Shown here in pieces: positions 1 to 5,950 of a stretch of DNA of 5,950 bases (its first letter is position 1; each line of letters starts with the position of its first letter). The DNA lies in contig DASWMO010000065.1 of the NCBI GenBank assembly GCA_036399715.1, positions 1 to 5,950 of the forward strand, read 5' to 3'. Below the pieces are notes generated by a model. The model did no database searches and was not told the DNA's origin. It saw nothing but the letters and a program-made list of their open reading frames with translations. Both the position numbers and the translations under genes were made by a program. The stretch is from DASVSE01 sp036399715. Its GTDB lineage: Bacteria > Bacteroidota > Rhodothermia > Rhodothermales > Rubricoccaceae.

Positions 1-1160
1 TGGACCTGTGCGAGCAACGGCTGGAGCGCCGTCTCGTTCTGGAGCGTCGCCTGGAACGCCGCACCGTCCATGCCGACCGCGTCGAGCGTCGCGACGAGTT
101 CGGGCAGCAGCATGCCCCAGTTCTGGTCCTGCCGGCGGAACATCTCCTCGACCAGCGCGGCGTACTTGCCCTCGCGCTGGGCAGCCTTGAGGGCGATGAC
201 CTGGGCGACGGACTGCTCGCGGAGCGGGTACGGGACGGTGTAGAAGCGCGCCCGGCCGGCCTCGGCGGCCTTGATCGGCGCTAGCACCTCGGCGAGATCG
301 CGGCAATGCGGGCAGTTCGGGTCGAAGATCTCAACGACGGTCACGGCCGAGGCGTCGGGCGAGCCCTCGAAGGGGCCCGTCGTGAACGGCGCCATGTCCG
401 CGATGGGCGCGATGGTCGGGTCGAAGCCGCACGTCTCGGCGGGGGTTGCGGGGACGCCCGTGAGTGCAGCCGCGGGGTCCGTCGCAGACGGCAGGGCGCC
501 GCCGGCGAGCGGGCCCGCGGCGGTCTCGGGGGCCGGCGCGGCCGCCTCGGAGCGGCTCGCCCACGCGACGTCGGCGATGACGAGGACGGCGAAGCCGGCG
601 AGGACGGGCGCGTAGGGCCGCAGGGCCGCGAGGCCGCGGCGCTCGGCGGGGGCACGGCGCGAGGCGGCGGTCGGCATCGTCGGCTGGCGCAGGCGGCGCG
701 CTTCGAGAAGGTGGAGCACGAGGAGCGTCAGGACAAAGGTGGAAGAGGTCAGGCAGAGCGCGCAGAACTGGTGGATCACGGCCGCCTGGACATAGACGAG
801 GTACATCGCGTACAGCACGCCCACGCCCGCGACGCCGAGCGCAGCGAGGCGCAGGCGGTCGTCAGCGGTCGCGGAGTACGCGAGGCGCAGCAGGATCATG
901 AGGCCGTAGAAAACGAATCCCCACGTGATGTTGGAGACGCCGAACTGCTTTCCATAGGCGCCCTGGGTGACCTCGGCACAGCCGACGGTCTCGGCCGGGG
1001 CGGTGGGGTCGTAGGTGACGGGCGCCGCGGCGAGGCCCGTGCACCCGTTGGCGAACCCGTTGCGCTCCTGGAGCTTGAGGTGCGTCACGACGAACGCGCC
1101 GCACAGCGCGGCGGCAACGATGAGGAGGCGGAGCAGCGCCGTCTGAGCGGGAAGGGCCAT
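1..1160 (-). CDS. VKOR-thioredoxin fusion, disulfide bond formation protein (partial, C-terminus outside window)
   Basis: This is a membrane enzyme that makes disulfide bonds in exported proteins: a DsbB-like VKOR module passes electrons from a fused DsbA-like thioredoxin domain to quinone. The sequence shows 386 codons from an ATG at 1160-1158. An in-frame stop lies upstream at 1253-1251 with no other ATG, GTG or TTG between, so the start is well fixed. Predicted membrane segments are at about residues 9-27, 78-95, 103-127, 134-152 and 183-201. The VKOR loop cysteines are C40 and C61, followed by YGKQFGVSN typical of the family. The active-site pair is C133-A-L-C136 at the periplasmic end of the fourth helix. 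The arginine-rich stretch 155-182 fits a cytoplasmic loop, and the fifth helix then places the thioredoxin domain (from about residue 272, CPHC at 283-286) in the periplasm. The thioredoxin cis-proline and the stop codon lie beyond position 1. It is divergent from the repressor operon; no shared control is proven. Confidence 0.93.
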   Translation of the reverse strand, partial: MALPAQTALLRLLIVAAALCGAFVVTHLKLQERNGFANGCTGLAAAPVTYDPTAPAETVGCAEVTQGAYGKQFGVSNITWGFVFYGLMILLRLAYSATADDRLRLAALGVAGVGVLYAMYLVYVQAAVIHQFCALCLTSSTFVLTLLVLHLLEARRLRQPTMPTAASRRAPAERRGLAALRPYAPVLAGFAVLVIADVAWASRSEAAAPAPETAAGPLAGGALPSATDPAAALTGVPATPAETCGFDPTIAPIADMAPFTTGPFEGSPDASAVTVVEIFDPNCPHCRDLAEVLAPIKAAEAGRARFYTVPYPLREQSVAQVIALKAAQREGKYAALVEEMFRRQDQNWGMLLPELVATLDAVGMDGAAFQATLQNETALQPLLAQV

Positions 1161-1439
1161 GTCGGGGGGCGAAAGGGCGGCGCGGGGCGCACGCGGACAG
1201 GTCTCGGAACGGCGGAGCCGCCGCGCGTCGCATGGACGCGACAGGGCAAACTACGGCGCGGGCGCCCGCGCGCCGAGGTGGACGGGCTCCGAGGAGACAC
1301 GCCGTGGCGCGCCTCCACAAATGCGGGACCGCTGGAATCCTGCCTTCCCTTCCGGCGGGTCATGGCCGGATGAGCGGCCGTCCTGCCCCGAGCCGGAGCG
1401 GCACCCACCGAGGCGGCGGCCACCGGTCGGCGTCCTCGC
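1161..1439. other. Divergent intergenic region without a gene
   Basis: These 279 bases separate the start of the minus-strand VKOR fusion from the promoter of the plus-strand repressor operon. I see no credible gene: open frames crossing it are GC-driven and extend antisense into the VKOR gene. It contains a 6-bp hairpin (CGGCGG, AG loop, CCGCCG) at 1210-1223 and a 16-bp perfect palindrome at 1256-1271. The promoter of the VKOR gene should lie here, but I cannot identify a convincing one. Confidence 0.6.
1256..1271. repeat. 16-bp perfect palindrome
   Basis: GCGCGGGCGCCCGCGC reads identically on both strands. It lies about 95 bases upstream of the VKOR-fusion start. In DNA this rich in G and C such palindromes arise by chance fairly often, so a regulatory role is only a possibility. 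Confidence 0.4.
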
Positions 1440-1470
1440 TTGACATCCGCGACAGGGCGGTTTACGTTGT
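1440..1470 (+). promoter_or_regulatory. Probable promoter of the repressor-peptidase operon
   Basis: A perfect TTGACA stands at 1440-1445, and 17 bases later TACGTT (1463-1468) matches three of six bases of the sigma-70 -10 box. Read as a Bacteroidota promoter (TTG, then about 20 bases, then TAnnTTTG), TTG at 1440 is followed after exactly 20 bases by TACGTTGT at 1463, matching four of the six fixed positions. The region is noticeably richer in A and T than its surroundings. Transcription would begin around 1475, giving a short leader of about 25 bases. The TTG at 1440 is in frame with the repressor gene but is better explained as the -35 element than as a start codon. Confidence 0.6.
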
Positions 1471-1489
1471 GCCAACTTTTTAGCACTAC
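1466..1489. promoter_or_regulatory. Imperfect dyad, candidate operator for the BlaI-like repressor
   Basis: GTTGTGC (1466-1472) and GCACTAC (1483-1489) form an inverted repeat with six of seven pairs matching and a 10-base AT-rich centre. A second small inverted repeat, GTTG/CAAC, sits at 1466-1476. The dyad overlaps the predicted -10 element and the expected transcription start, where a bound repressor would block initiation. BlaI/MecI dimers are known to bind dyads in their own promoters, and the ACTAC half resembles part of the staphylococcal TACTACA operator arm, although the overall sequence differs. Assignment to this repressor is inference. Confidence 0.45.
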
Positions 1490-1499
1490 TCGAAACCGC

Positions 1500-1901
1500 A
1501 TGACCGCCCCCCTCAGCCGCCGCGAGCGCCAGGTGCTCGACGTCCTGCACCGCCTCGGCGAGGCCAGCGTCGCCGAGGTCCAGGCCGACCTGCCGGACCC
1601 GCCGAGCTACTCGGCCGTCCGCACGCACCTGCGGATCCTCGAAGACAAGGGCCACGCGACGCACCGCGCCGACGGCCCGCGCTACGTGTACTGCGCGACG
1701 GTCGCGCGCGACACGGCCGCGCGCTCGGCGATGCGCCACGTGCTCACGACGTTCTTCGACGACGCCCCGGCCCGCGCCGTCGCCGCCCTGCTCGACGACC
1801 GTGCGGGCGCGCTCACGCCCGCCGACCTCGACCGCCTCGCGGCCCTCATCGAGCAGGCCCGCGCGGCCGATCCGGCCCGGGGCACGGGCATGCCGCGGTG
1901 A
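1500..1901 (+). CDS. BlaI/MecI-family winged-helix transcriptional repressor
   Basis: This 133-residue cytoplasmic protein has the usual length and order of the BlaI/MecI/CopY family. An N-terminal winged helix starts with LSRRERQVLDVL (residues 5-16), followed by helix 2 (SVAEVQADL, 23-31), the recognition helix (SYSAVRTHLRILEDKG, 36-51) and a wing around 52-68 ending in YVYCATV. The C-terminal dimerisation part follows, with the family-typical FFDDAPARAVAALLDD (85-100) and LTPADLDRLAALIE (105-118). The chosen ATG at 1500 begins right before the conserved domain; an upstream in-frame TTG at 1440 coincides with the -35 box and is rejected. There is no clear Shine-Dalgarno sequence, which is common in Bacteroidota. 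It is expected to repress its own operon until inactivated through the adjacent peptidase. No Asn-Phe dipeptide, the known cleavage site of staphylococcal BlaI, is present, so any cleavage must occur elsewhere. Its ligand and regulon are unknown. Confidence 0.93.
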   Translation: MTAPLSRRERQVLDVLHRLGEASVAEVQADLPDPPSYSAVRTHLRILEDKGHATHRADGPRYVYCATVARDTAARSAMRHVLTTFFDDAPARAVAALLDDRAGALTPADLDRLAALIEQARAADPARGTGMPR

Positions 1902-3403
1902 CGCCGCTCGGGCTCGCCATCAAGGGGACGGCCGTCCTGCTCGCTGCCGCGCTCGCGGCGCGGGCGCTCGGCCGCGCGCCAGCCGCATGGCGGCACGGCG
2001 CGTGGACGGTCGCCTTCGGCGCGCTCGTCGCCCTGCCCGCATTGGCTGTGCTGGGCCCGTCGTGGCGCGTCGCCGTGTTGCCAGCGGCTACAGGCGTGGC
2101 GGGCGCCCCCAGCGCACCCGGTTCTCTGCTCGTGTGGGCGAGCGGCGTGTGGGCGGCCGGGGCGCTGCTCGTCGCCGGGCGGTGGATCGTGGCCCACATC
2201 GCGGCCCGGCGGCTCGTGCGGCGGGCTGTGCCCGTTGCCGGCGCGCGGTGGCGCCGTGCCGAGGCCCACGCTCGCCGCGCGCTCGGGCTGCCGCTGCCGG
2301 TCCGCCTGCTGCGCTCGGGGCGGCTAGACACGCCGGCGGCATGGGGCGTCCGGCCGAGCCAGCGGACCGTCTTGCTGCCCCGCTCGGCGCATGCGTGGGA
2401 CGACGGCCGCCGTCGCGCGGTCCTGCTCCACGAGATGGCGCACCTCCAGCGCGGCGACCTCTGGACACAGATCGTCGCCCAGGCAGCCGTTGCCGTCCAC
2501 TGGTTCAACCCGCTCGTGTGGCGCGCCTACCGAACGGCCCTCGCCGAGCGCGAACTCGCGTGCGACGACGCGGCTCTTCGCGCCGGTGCCGACGCAGCCG
2601 ACTACGCCGGCCACCTGCTCGCGCTCGCGCGGACGCTCCGCCGCGAGCACGCGGCGCGGCCGTACCCGGCGCTCGCGGCGATGGCCGCCCGCCCCGCCCT
2701 CGAAACGCGCATCGTCTCGATTCTGGCGCCGGGCCGCCGTCGGGGTCCCGCCTCGCGCGCGACCACGCTCGCGACGGCGACGGCCGGGTTTGCGCTCGCC
2801 GTCAGTGTGGCCGCGCTCGAGCCGGTTGCCCGAGAGGCCCCGCCGGCACCCGAGGCCGCGGCGGTGACACAGACTTTGCCCAGGGCGCGAATCCCCGAAC
2901 CGGCTTCCATCGCTGGAGTGCAGCCCGTCGCCGTTGAGAGGGCCGCCCCCGCCTCGGACGCAGTCGCTGCCCTCCCCCCTGCTCGTCCCGCCGTTCACTC
3001 AGCGGCCCCGGCCGTCGCACCGGCCGTGCCGGCGCCTCGCGCTGCCACCCCGCTCCAGGCTGCTGTGCCTCCCGTCGCCGCTGCGACCAGCGCCGCGCCG
3101 TTCCGCCCGCTCGCGTTCAAGACCGTCGACCCGGACGCGATTTTGCGCCAGGTGGCTCAGCTGCGTGCGACCGTCGCCGCGCTCCACGACCTCGACCCGG
3201 AGGCCCTCTCGACCGAGGCCGTCGGCGAGGCACTCGCGGCCGTTCCGGACCTCACGGCTGCCGACCGCGCCGCGCTCCACGCCGAGGCACTCGCCGACCT
3301 GTCGTCGGCGACGGCGGCGGCTGAGCGGCGACTCTGGGAAGCCGAAACAGCGTTCGAGCGGGACCTCCGCGGGGGCCGCGGCGCCCGCGGCCCATCGCTA
3401 TAG
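1898..3403 (+). CDS. BlaR1-like M56 family membrane zinc metallopeptidase with a non-penicillin-binding C-terminus
   Basis: This 501-residue membrane protein is the probable sensor and protease partner of the repressor before it. It starts with GTG at 1898, overlapping the repressor stop by four bases (GTGA), a sign of translational coupling. Membrane helices are predicted at about residues 3-22, 34-53, 75-99 and 288-307. The cytoplasmic M56 domain carries the zinc motif HEMAH (178-182) and the third-ligand motif ERELACD with E219, so the catalytic residues look intact. The fourth helix would send the C-terminus into the periplasm. True BlaR1 has a penicillin-binding domain of about 250 residues there. 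This protein instead has an Ala/Pro-rich low-complexity linker (about 310-402) and a roughly 90-residue, charge-rich, probably helical segment (about 403-490), with no SxxK motif. In this family the peptidase responds to an envelope signal and triggers repressor inactivation. The signal here is unknown, and a beta-lactam acting by acylation is unlikely. Confidence 0.92.
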   Translation: MTPLGLAIKGTAVLLAAALAARALGRAPAAWRHGAWTVAFGALVALPALAVLGPSWRVAVLPAATGVAGAPSAPGSLLVWASGVWAAGALLVAGRWIVAHIAARRLVRRAVPVAGARWRRAEAHARRALGLPLPVRLLRSGRLDTPAAWGVRPSQRTVLLPRSAHAWDDGRRRAVLLHEMAHLQRGDLWTQIVAQAAVAVHWFNPLVWRAYRTALAERELACDDAALRAGADAADYAGHLLALARTLRREHAARPYPALAAMAARPALETRIVSILAPGRRRGPASRATTLATATAGFALAVSVAALEPVAREAPPAPEAAAVTQTLPRARIPEPASIAGVQPVAVERAAPASDAVAALPPARPAVHSAAPAVAPAVPAPRAATPLQAAVPPVAAATSAAPFRPLAFKTVDPDAILRQVAQLRATVAALHDLDPEALSTEAVGEALAAVPDLTAADRAALHAEALADLSSATAAAERRLWEAETAFERDLRGGRGARGPSL

Positions 3404-3439
3404 ACATAGACACGGCATCGGGGCAGCGGCCGGAACGCA

Positions 3440-3469
3440 GGTCGGATCTGCCGGACGGCGGGCCCGACC
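3440..3469 (+). terminator. Stem-loop downstream of the peptidase gene, possible weak terminator
   Basis: GGTCGG (3440-3445) pairs perfectly with CCGACC (3464-3469), and inside this stem GCCG/CGGC (3450-3453 and 3456-3459) can form a second small hairpin. It begins 37 bases after the peptidase stop codon. It lacks a run of T after the stem; only a mildly pyrimidine-rich stretch follows. It may therefore slow or end transcription, or be a chance fold in GC-rich DNA. Confidence 0.3.
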
Positions 3470-3494
3470 CACGCTCCTAACGGTCCTCTTCTGT

Positions 3495-3508
3495 CCAAAG
3501 TTGGCGCC
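3495..3508. promoter_or_regulatory. Motif shared with the repressor promoter, possible operator
   Basis: CCAAAGTTGG (3495-3504) is a small inverted repeat (CCAA/TTGG). Read on the minus strand, positions 3507-3497 give GCGCCAACTTT, which matches GTGCCAACTTT at 1469-1479 inside the candidate operator with one mismatch in eleven. It lies about 55 bases before the DUF5916 start codon, a suitable place for a regulatory site. Function is inferred only from this similarity. Confidence 0.3.
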
Positions 3509-3562
3509 TCTGTAACCCCCCGGACAGGTGGCCCGTCCCCTTGGCACACCCGCCTCCGTCCC

Positions 3563-5950
3563 ATGTCTCTGCGCTTCGCTGTCCGCTTCGCCGCGCTCGT
3601 GCTCGCCACCGCCCCGGTGCTCGCCCAGCCCTCCACTCCCCCGGCTGCGGCCGGCGGCCCGCCTGTGGCGCCGACGCTGTCCGCTGTCGCGCTCGACGGG
3701 GCAAGCGTCACGCTGGACGGCCGGCTCGACGAGGCGGCATGGGCGACGGCCCCAGCGGCGACCGGGTTCGTCCAGCGCGGGCCGACGCCGGGGTCCCCGT
3801 CGAGCCAGGCGACCGAGGCCCGCGTCCTCTACGACGGCGCTGCTGTCTACGTTGGCATGCGAATGCACGACACAGACGCTGGCGCCATTCGTGCTCCGCT
3901 CGGCCGCCGCGACGCCGGGCTCTCGAGCGACCAGGCCTTCGTCGCCTTCGATTCGTTCCACGATGGTCGGACCGCTTACCTCTTCGGCGTCAACCCGGCC
4001 GGCGTCCAGATGGACCTTCTGATCTACGACGACGGCCAGAACGAGGACGACTCTTGGGACGCCGTCTGGGACGTCGCGACGACCCGCGACGCGGACGGGT
4101 GGACGGCCGAGTTCCGGATTCCTCTCTCGCAGCTCCGATACGGCCCTGACGCCGGCGAGCAGATGTGGGGGCTCGAGTTTGGCCGCGACATCCAGCGGAC
4201 GGGCGAGGAGACGTTCTGGGCCCCGCTCCTCCCGGGCGTCGACGGCCTCGTGAGCCGTTTCGGCCTTCTCAGCGGCCTCCGTGGGCTCGGCGCCCCGCGG
4301 CGCCTCGAGGTTGTCCCGTACGTCGCCTCGCAGGCAACGCGGGCGCCGGACACGCGGGTCGCCAACGGTCCGGCCGATCCGTATTACACGTCGACAGACG
4401 TTGAGCCGCGGTTTGGCCTCGACCTCAAGTACGGGCTCTCGTCGAACCTGACGCTCACCGCGACGGTGAACCCGGACTTCGGACAGGTCGAGGCCGACCC
4501 GGCTCAGGTGAACCTCGGCGGGTTTGAGCTCTTCCTCGAAGAGCGGCGCCCATTCTTCGTCGAGGGCGCCGACGTGTTCTCGTTCGGACGGGCCCGGTCG
4601 TTCATGTCGTCGAACCGCCCGCAGCTCCTCTACACCCGGCGGATCGGGCGGAGCCCGCAGCGTCAGGGATTCATTCCCAGCGACGCGTTCGGGCAGGCCG
4701 GAGAGCAGGGCGTCGTGTACACGGACGCCCCGCAGCAGACGACGATCCTCGGGGCCACAAAGGTTTCGGGCCGTGTCGGGCGCGTCTCACTTGGGGCCCT
4801 CACGGCCGTGACATCGCCCGAGTACGGCCGCTACACGGCCTTCGACGGGACGGGCAACCCGGTAACCGATGGCCGCGGCCTTGTCGAGCCGCTCTCGTCC
4901 TACTCGGTGGCCCGGGCCCGCGCGACGTTCGGGCGGACGCTGATCGGGGCAGCCGGGACGCTCGTCGTTCGCGACCTCTCGGACCCGGCGTTCCCGTCTC
5001 TCATGCCGAGCCAGGCGTCGGTTCTCGAGGTCGACGCTGAGCACCGGCTCCCGGGCCAGTGGATTCTCTCGGGGATCCTCGCCGGGAGCACCGTGACCGG
5101 CAGCGCCGAGGCCATTACGGGTGTCCAGCGTGCGTTTCCGCGCCTGTTCCAGCGGCCCGACGCGGGCCACATCGAGCTCGACACGACACGAACCGGCCTC
5201 TATGGGCTGACTGGCGAGTTTGCCATCCAAAAGGCCAACGCGACCCACTGGTTCGGCTCGCTCTCAGGGGCGTTCACTACGCCCGGCTTCGACTCGAACA
5301 GCCTCGGCTTCCAGTCCCGCGCCGACGAGGCGTATGTCGGCGGTGTCCTCGTGTACGCCGAAAACCGGCCCCGCGCCTGGTACCGGTCCTACGAGGCCGT
5401 CGCATACACACAGGCGGCATGGAACTTCGACGGGGACCGGACGCGGTCGTTTATCGGGTCCAACGCGAGCTTCGACTTCTCGAACTTCTGGAACGCCGGT
5501 ATTGAGGGAAGTGTCGCCGCACGATCGGCGGACGACCGGCTCCTCCGCGGCGGCCCGCTCGCGATCAGCCCCGCCGGCATCGACGGCAACGCCCGTGTCC
5601 GCACCGATGATCGGCGGCCGGTCTCGGGGTACCTCCAGGTCTACGGAAGCCGAAACGAGATCGGGACGCACAGCGTCGGTGTCGAGACCGGAGTCGATAT
5701 CCGGCCTGCGCCGAACCTCACCGTCGGTCTCTACCCCGGGGTCAGCACGGGCCACGTTGAGCGGCAGTACGTGACCGCATTCAACGACCCGGCCGCGACC
5801 GGCACGTTCGGGCGGCGAACCGTCTTCGCCGAGTCTGACCAGTCCGAATTCTCGATGACGACCCGCGTCGACTGGACGTTCACGCCGACGCTCTCGCTGC
5901 AGCTCTTCGCACGGCCGTTCGTCTCGCGAGGGCGCTACACCGCCTTCAAG
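3563..5950 (+). CDS. DUF5916 domain-containing outer-membrane protein with CBM9-like N-terminus (partial, 3' end outside window)
   Basis: At least 796 codons are open from the ATG at 3563 to the right edge without a stop; the family is usually about 700-900 residues, so most of the protein is present. A signal peptide is visible at residues 1-21 (basic start, hydrophobic core, PVLA then Q). Residues about 43-225 form a carbohydrate-binding family 9-like fold: LDGRLDEAAW (51-60), a strand with VYVGMRMHD (95-103), and WTAEFRIPLSQLRYG (180-194). From about 245 the DUF5916 region begins, with hallmark segments NPDFGQVEADPAQVN (303-317), FLEERRPFFVEGADVF (324-339) and YTRRIGR (357-363). The rest alternates short polar and aromatic strands, as expected of an outer-membrane beta-barrel. 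Function is not established for the family; carbohydrate or surface-polymer binding is suggested only by the CBM9-like fold. No Shine-Dalgarno sequence is evident. It follows the repressor-peptidase operon on the same strand after 159 bases and may be one of its targets. Confidence 0.9.
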   Translation, partial: MSLRFAVRFAALVLATAPVLAQPSTPPAAAGGPPVAPTLSAVALDGASVTLDGRLDEAAWATAPAATGFVQRGPTPGSPSSQATEARVLYDGAAVYVGMRMHDTDAGAIRAPLGRRDAGLSSDQAFVAFDSFHDGRTAYLFGVNPAGVQMDLLIYDDGQNEDDSWDAVWDVATTRDADGWTAEFRIPLSQLRYGPDAGEQMWGLEFGRDIQRTGEETFWAPLLPGVDGLVSRFGLLSGLRGLGAPRRLEVVPYVASQATRAPDTRVANGPADPYYTSTDVEPRFGLDLKYGLSSNLTLTATVNPDFGQVEADPAQVNLGGFELFLEERRPFFVEGADVFSFGRARSFMSSNRPQLLYTRRIGRSPQRQGFIPSDAFGQAGEQGVVYTDAPQQTTILGATKVSGRVGRVSLGALTAVTSPEYGRYTAFDGTGNPVTDGRGLVEPLSSYSVARARATFGRTLIGAAGTLVVRDLSDPAFPSLMPSQASVLEVDAEHRLPGQWILSGILAGSTVTGSAEAITGVQRAFPRLFQRPDAGHIELDTTRTGLYGLTGEFAIQKANATHWFGSLSGAFTTPGFDSNSLGFQSRADEAYVGGVLVYAENRPRAWYRSYEAVAYTQAAWNFDGDRTRSFIGSNASFDFSNFWNAGIEGSVAARSADDRLLRGGPLAISPAGIDGNARVRTDDRRPVSGYLQVYGSRNEIGTHSVGVETGVDIRPAPNLTVGLYPGVSTGHVERQYVTAFNDPAATGTFGRRTVFAESDQSEFSMTTRVDWTFTPTLSLQLFARPFVSRGRYTAFK

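Larger units (their letters stand above)
3404..3562. other. Intergenic gap before the DUF5916 gene
   Basis: These 159 bases follow the peptidase stop and precede the DUF5916 start. They hold the stem-loop at 3440-3469 and the shared motif at 3495-3508, listed separately. I find no clear promoter hexamers and no T-rich terminator tail, so the DUF5916 gene could have its own promoter or be reached by readthrough from the operon. Confidence 0.5.

Noticed and set aside
1246..1254. TAGTTTG on the minus strand as a Bacteroidota -7 promoter element for the VKOR gene
   Set aside because: The spacing within the motif is one base short and no TTG element occurs about 20 bases upstream.
306..1373. Plus-strand open frame of 355 codons
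   Set aside because: It lies antisense to the clearly real VKOR-thioredoxin gene. Its product is a low-complexity Arg/Gly/Ala-rich chain with no recognisable domain, typical of shadow frames in GC-rich DNA.
1440..1499. N-terminal extension of the repressor from a TTG at 1440
   Set aside because: The extra 20 residues match nothing in the family, and the TTG is the start of a perfect TTGACA promoter element.
1801..2937. Plus-strand open frame of 378 codons overlapping the repressor and peptidase genes
   Set aside because: It is out of frame with two well-supported genes, and its product is dominated by Arg, Pro and Ala with no family features.
2825..3110. Ala/Pro-rich stretch as a sign of frameshift or junk in the peptidase gene
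   Set aside because: The reading frame stays open through it to a charged, structured-looking tail, and such linkers are common between membrane helix and periplasmic domain in high-GC bacteria.
1..5950. CRISPR arrays, tRNA or rRNA genes, insertion sequences
   Set aside because: I saw no regularly spaced repeats, no cloverleaf-forming tRNA sequence, no transposase and no terminal inverted repeats. The window looks like ordinary chromosomal coding DNA.

Overview
The window is very GC-rich (by eye around 70% or more). It has few Shine-Dalgarno sequences and carries a DUF5916-type outer-membrane protein next to BlaI/BlaR1-type regulators. Together these suggest a high-GC member of the Bacteroidota/Rhodothermota group, such as a Rubricoccus- or Rubrivirga-like marine bacterium. 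The taxon is an inference from gene families and style; no marker gene is present.

Layout. (1) Positions 1-1160, minus strand: the N-terminal 386 codons of a membrane VKOR-thioredoxin fusion, a disulfide-bond-forming enzyme whose C-terminus lies outside the window. (2) Positions 1161-1499: a divergent intergenic region with two GC palindromes and, close to the right-hand gene, a good promoter (TTGACA) followed by an imperfect dyad that could be a repressor operator. (3) Positions 1500-1901 and 1898-3403, plus strand: a two-gene operon with a 4-base overlap. It encodes a BlaI/MecI-family winged-helix repressor and a BlaR1-like M56 membrane zinc metallopeptidase. The peptidase lacks the penicillin-binding sensor domain of true BlaR1 and ends instead in an Ala/Pro-rich linker and a small helical domain. 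(4) Positions 3404-3562: a gap with one stem-loop and a motif that also occurs at the repressor promoter. (5) Positions 3563-5950, plus strand: the first 796 codons of a secreted DUF5916 protein with an N-terminal CBM9-like domain and a predicted outer-membrane beta-barrel. It runs off the right edge.

How the genes may work together. The repressor and peptidase form a typical signal-transduction pair. The membrane peptidase senses something in the periplasm and then, directly or indirectly, inactivates the cytoplasmic repressor, relieving repression of its own operon and of target genes. The signal here is unlikely to be recognised through beta-lactam acylation, because that domain is absent. 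The dyad at the operon promoter and the related motif before the DUF5916 gene make autoregulation, and possibly control of the DUF5916 gene, a testable idea. The disulfide enzyme is transcribed divergently, and its link to the pair is only positional.
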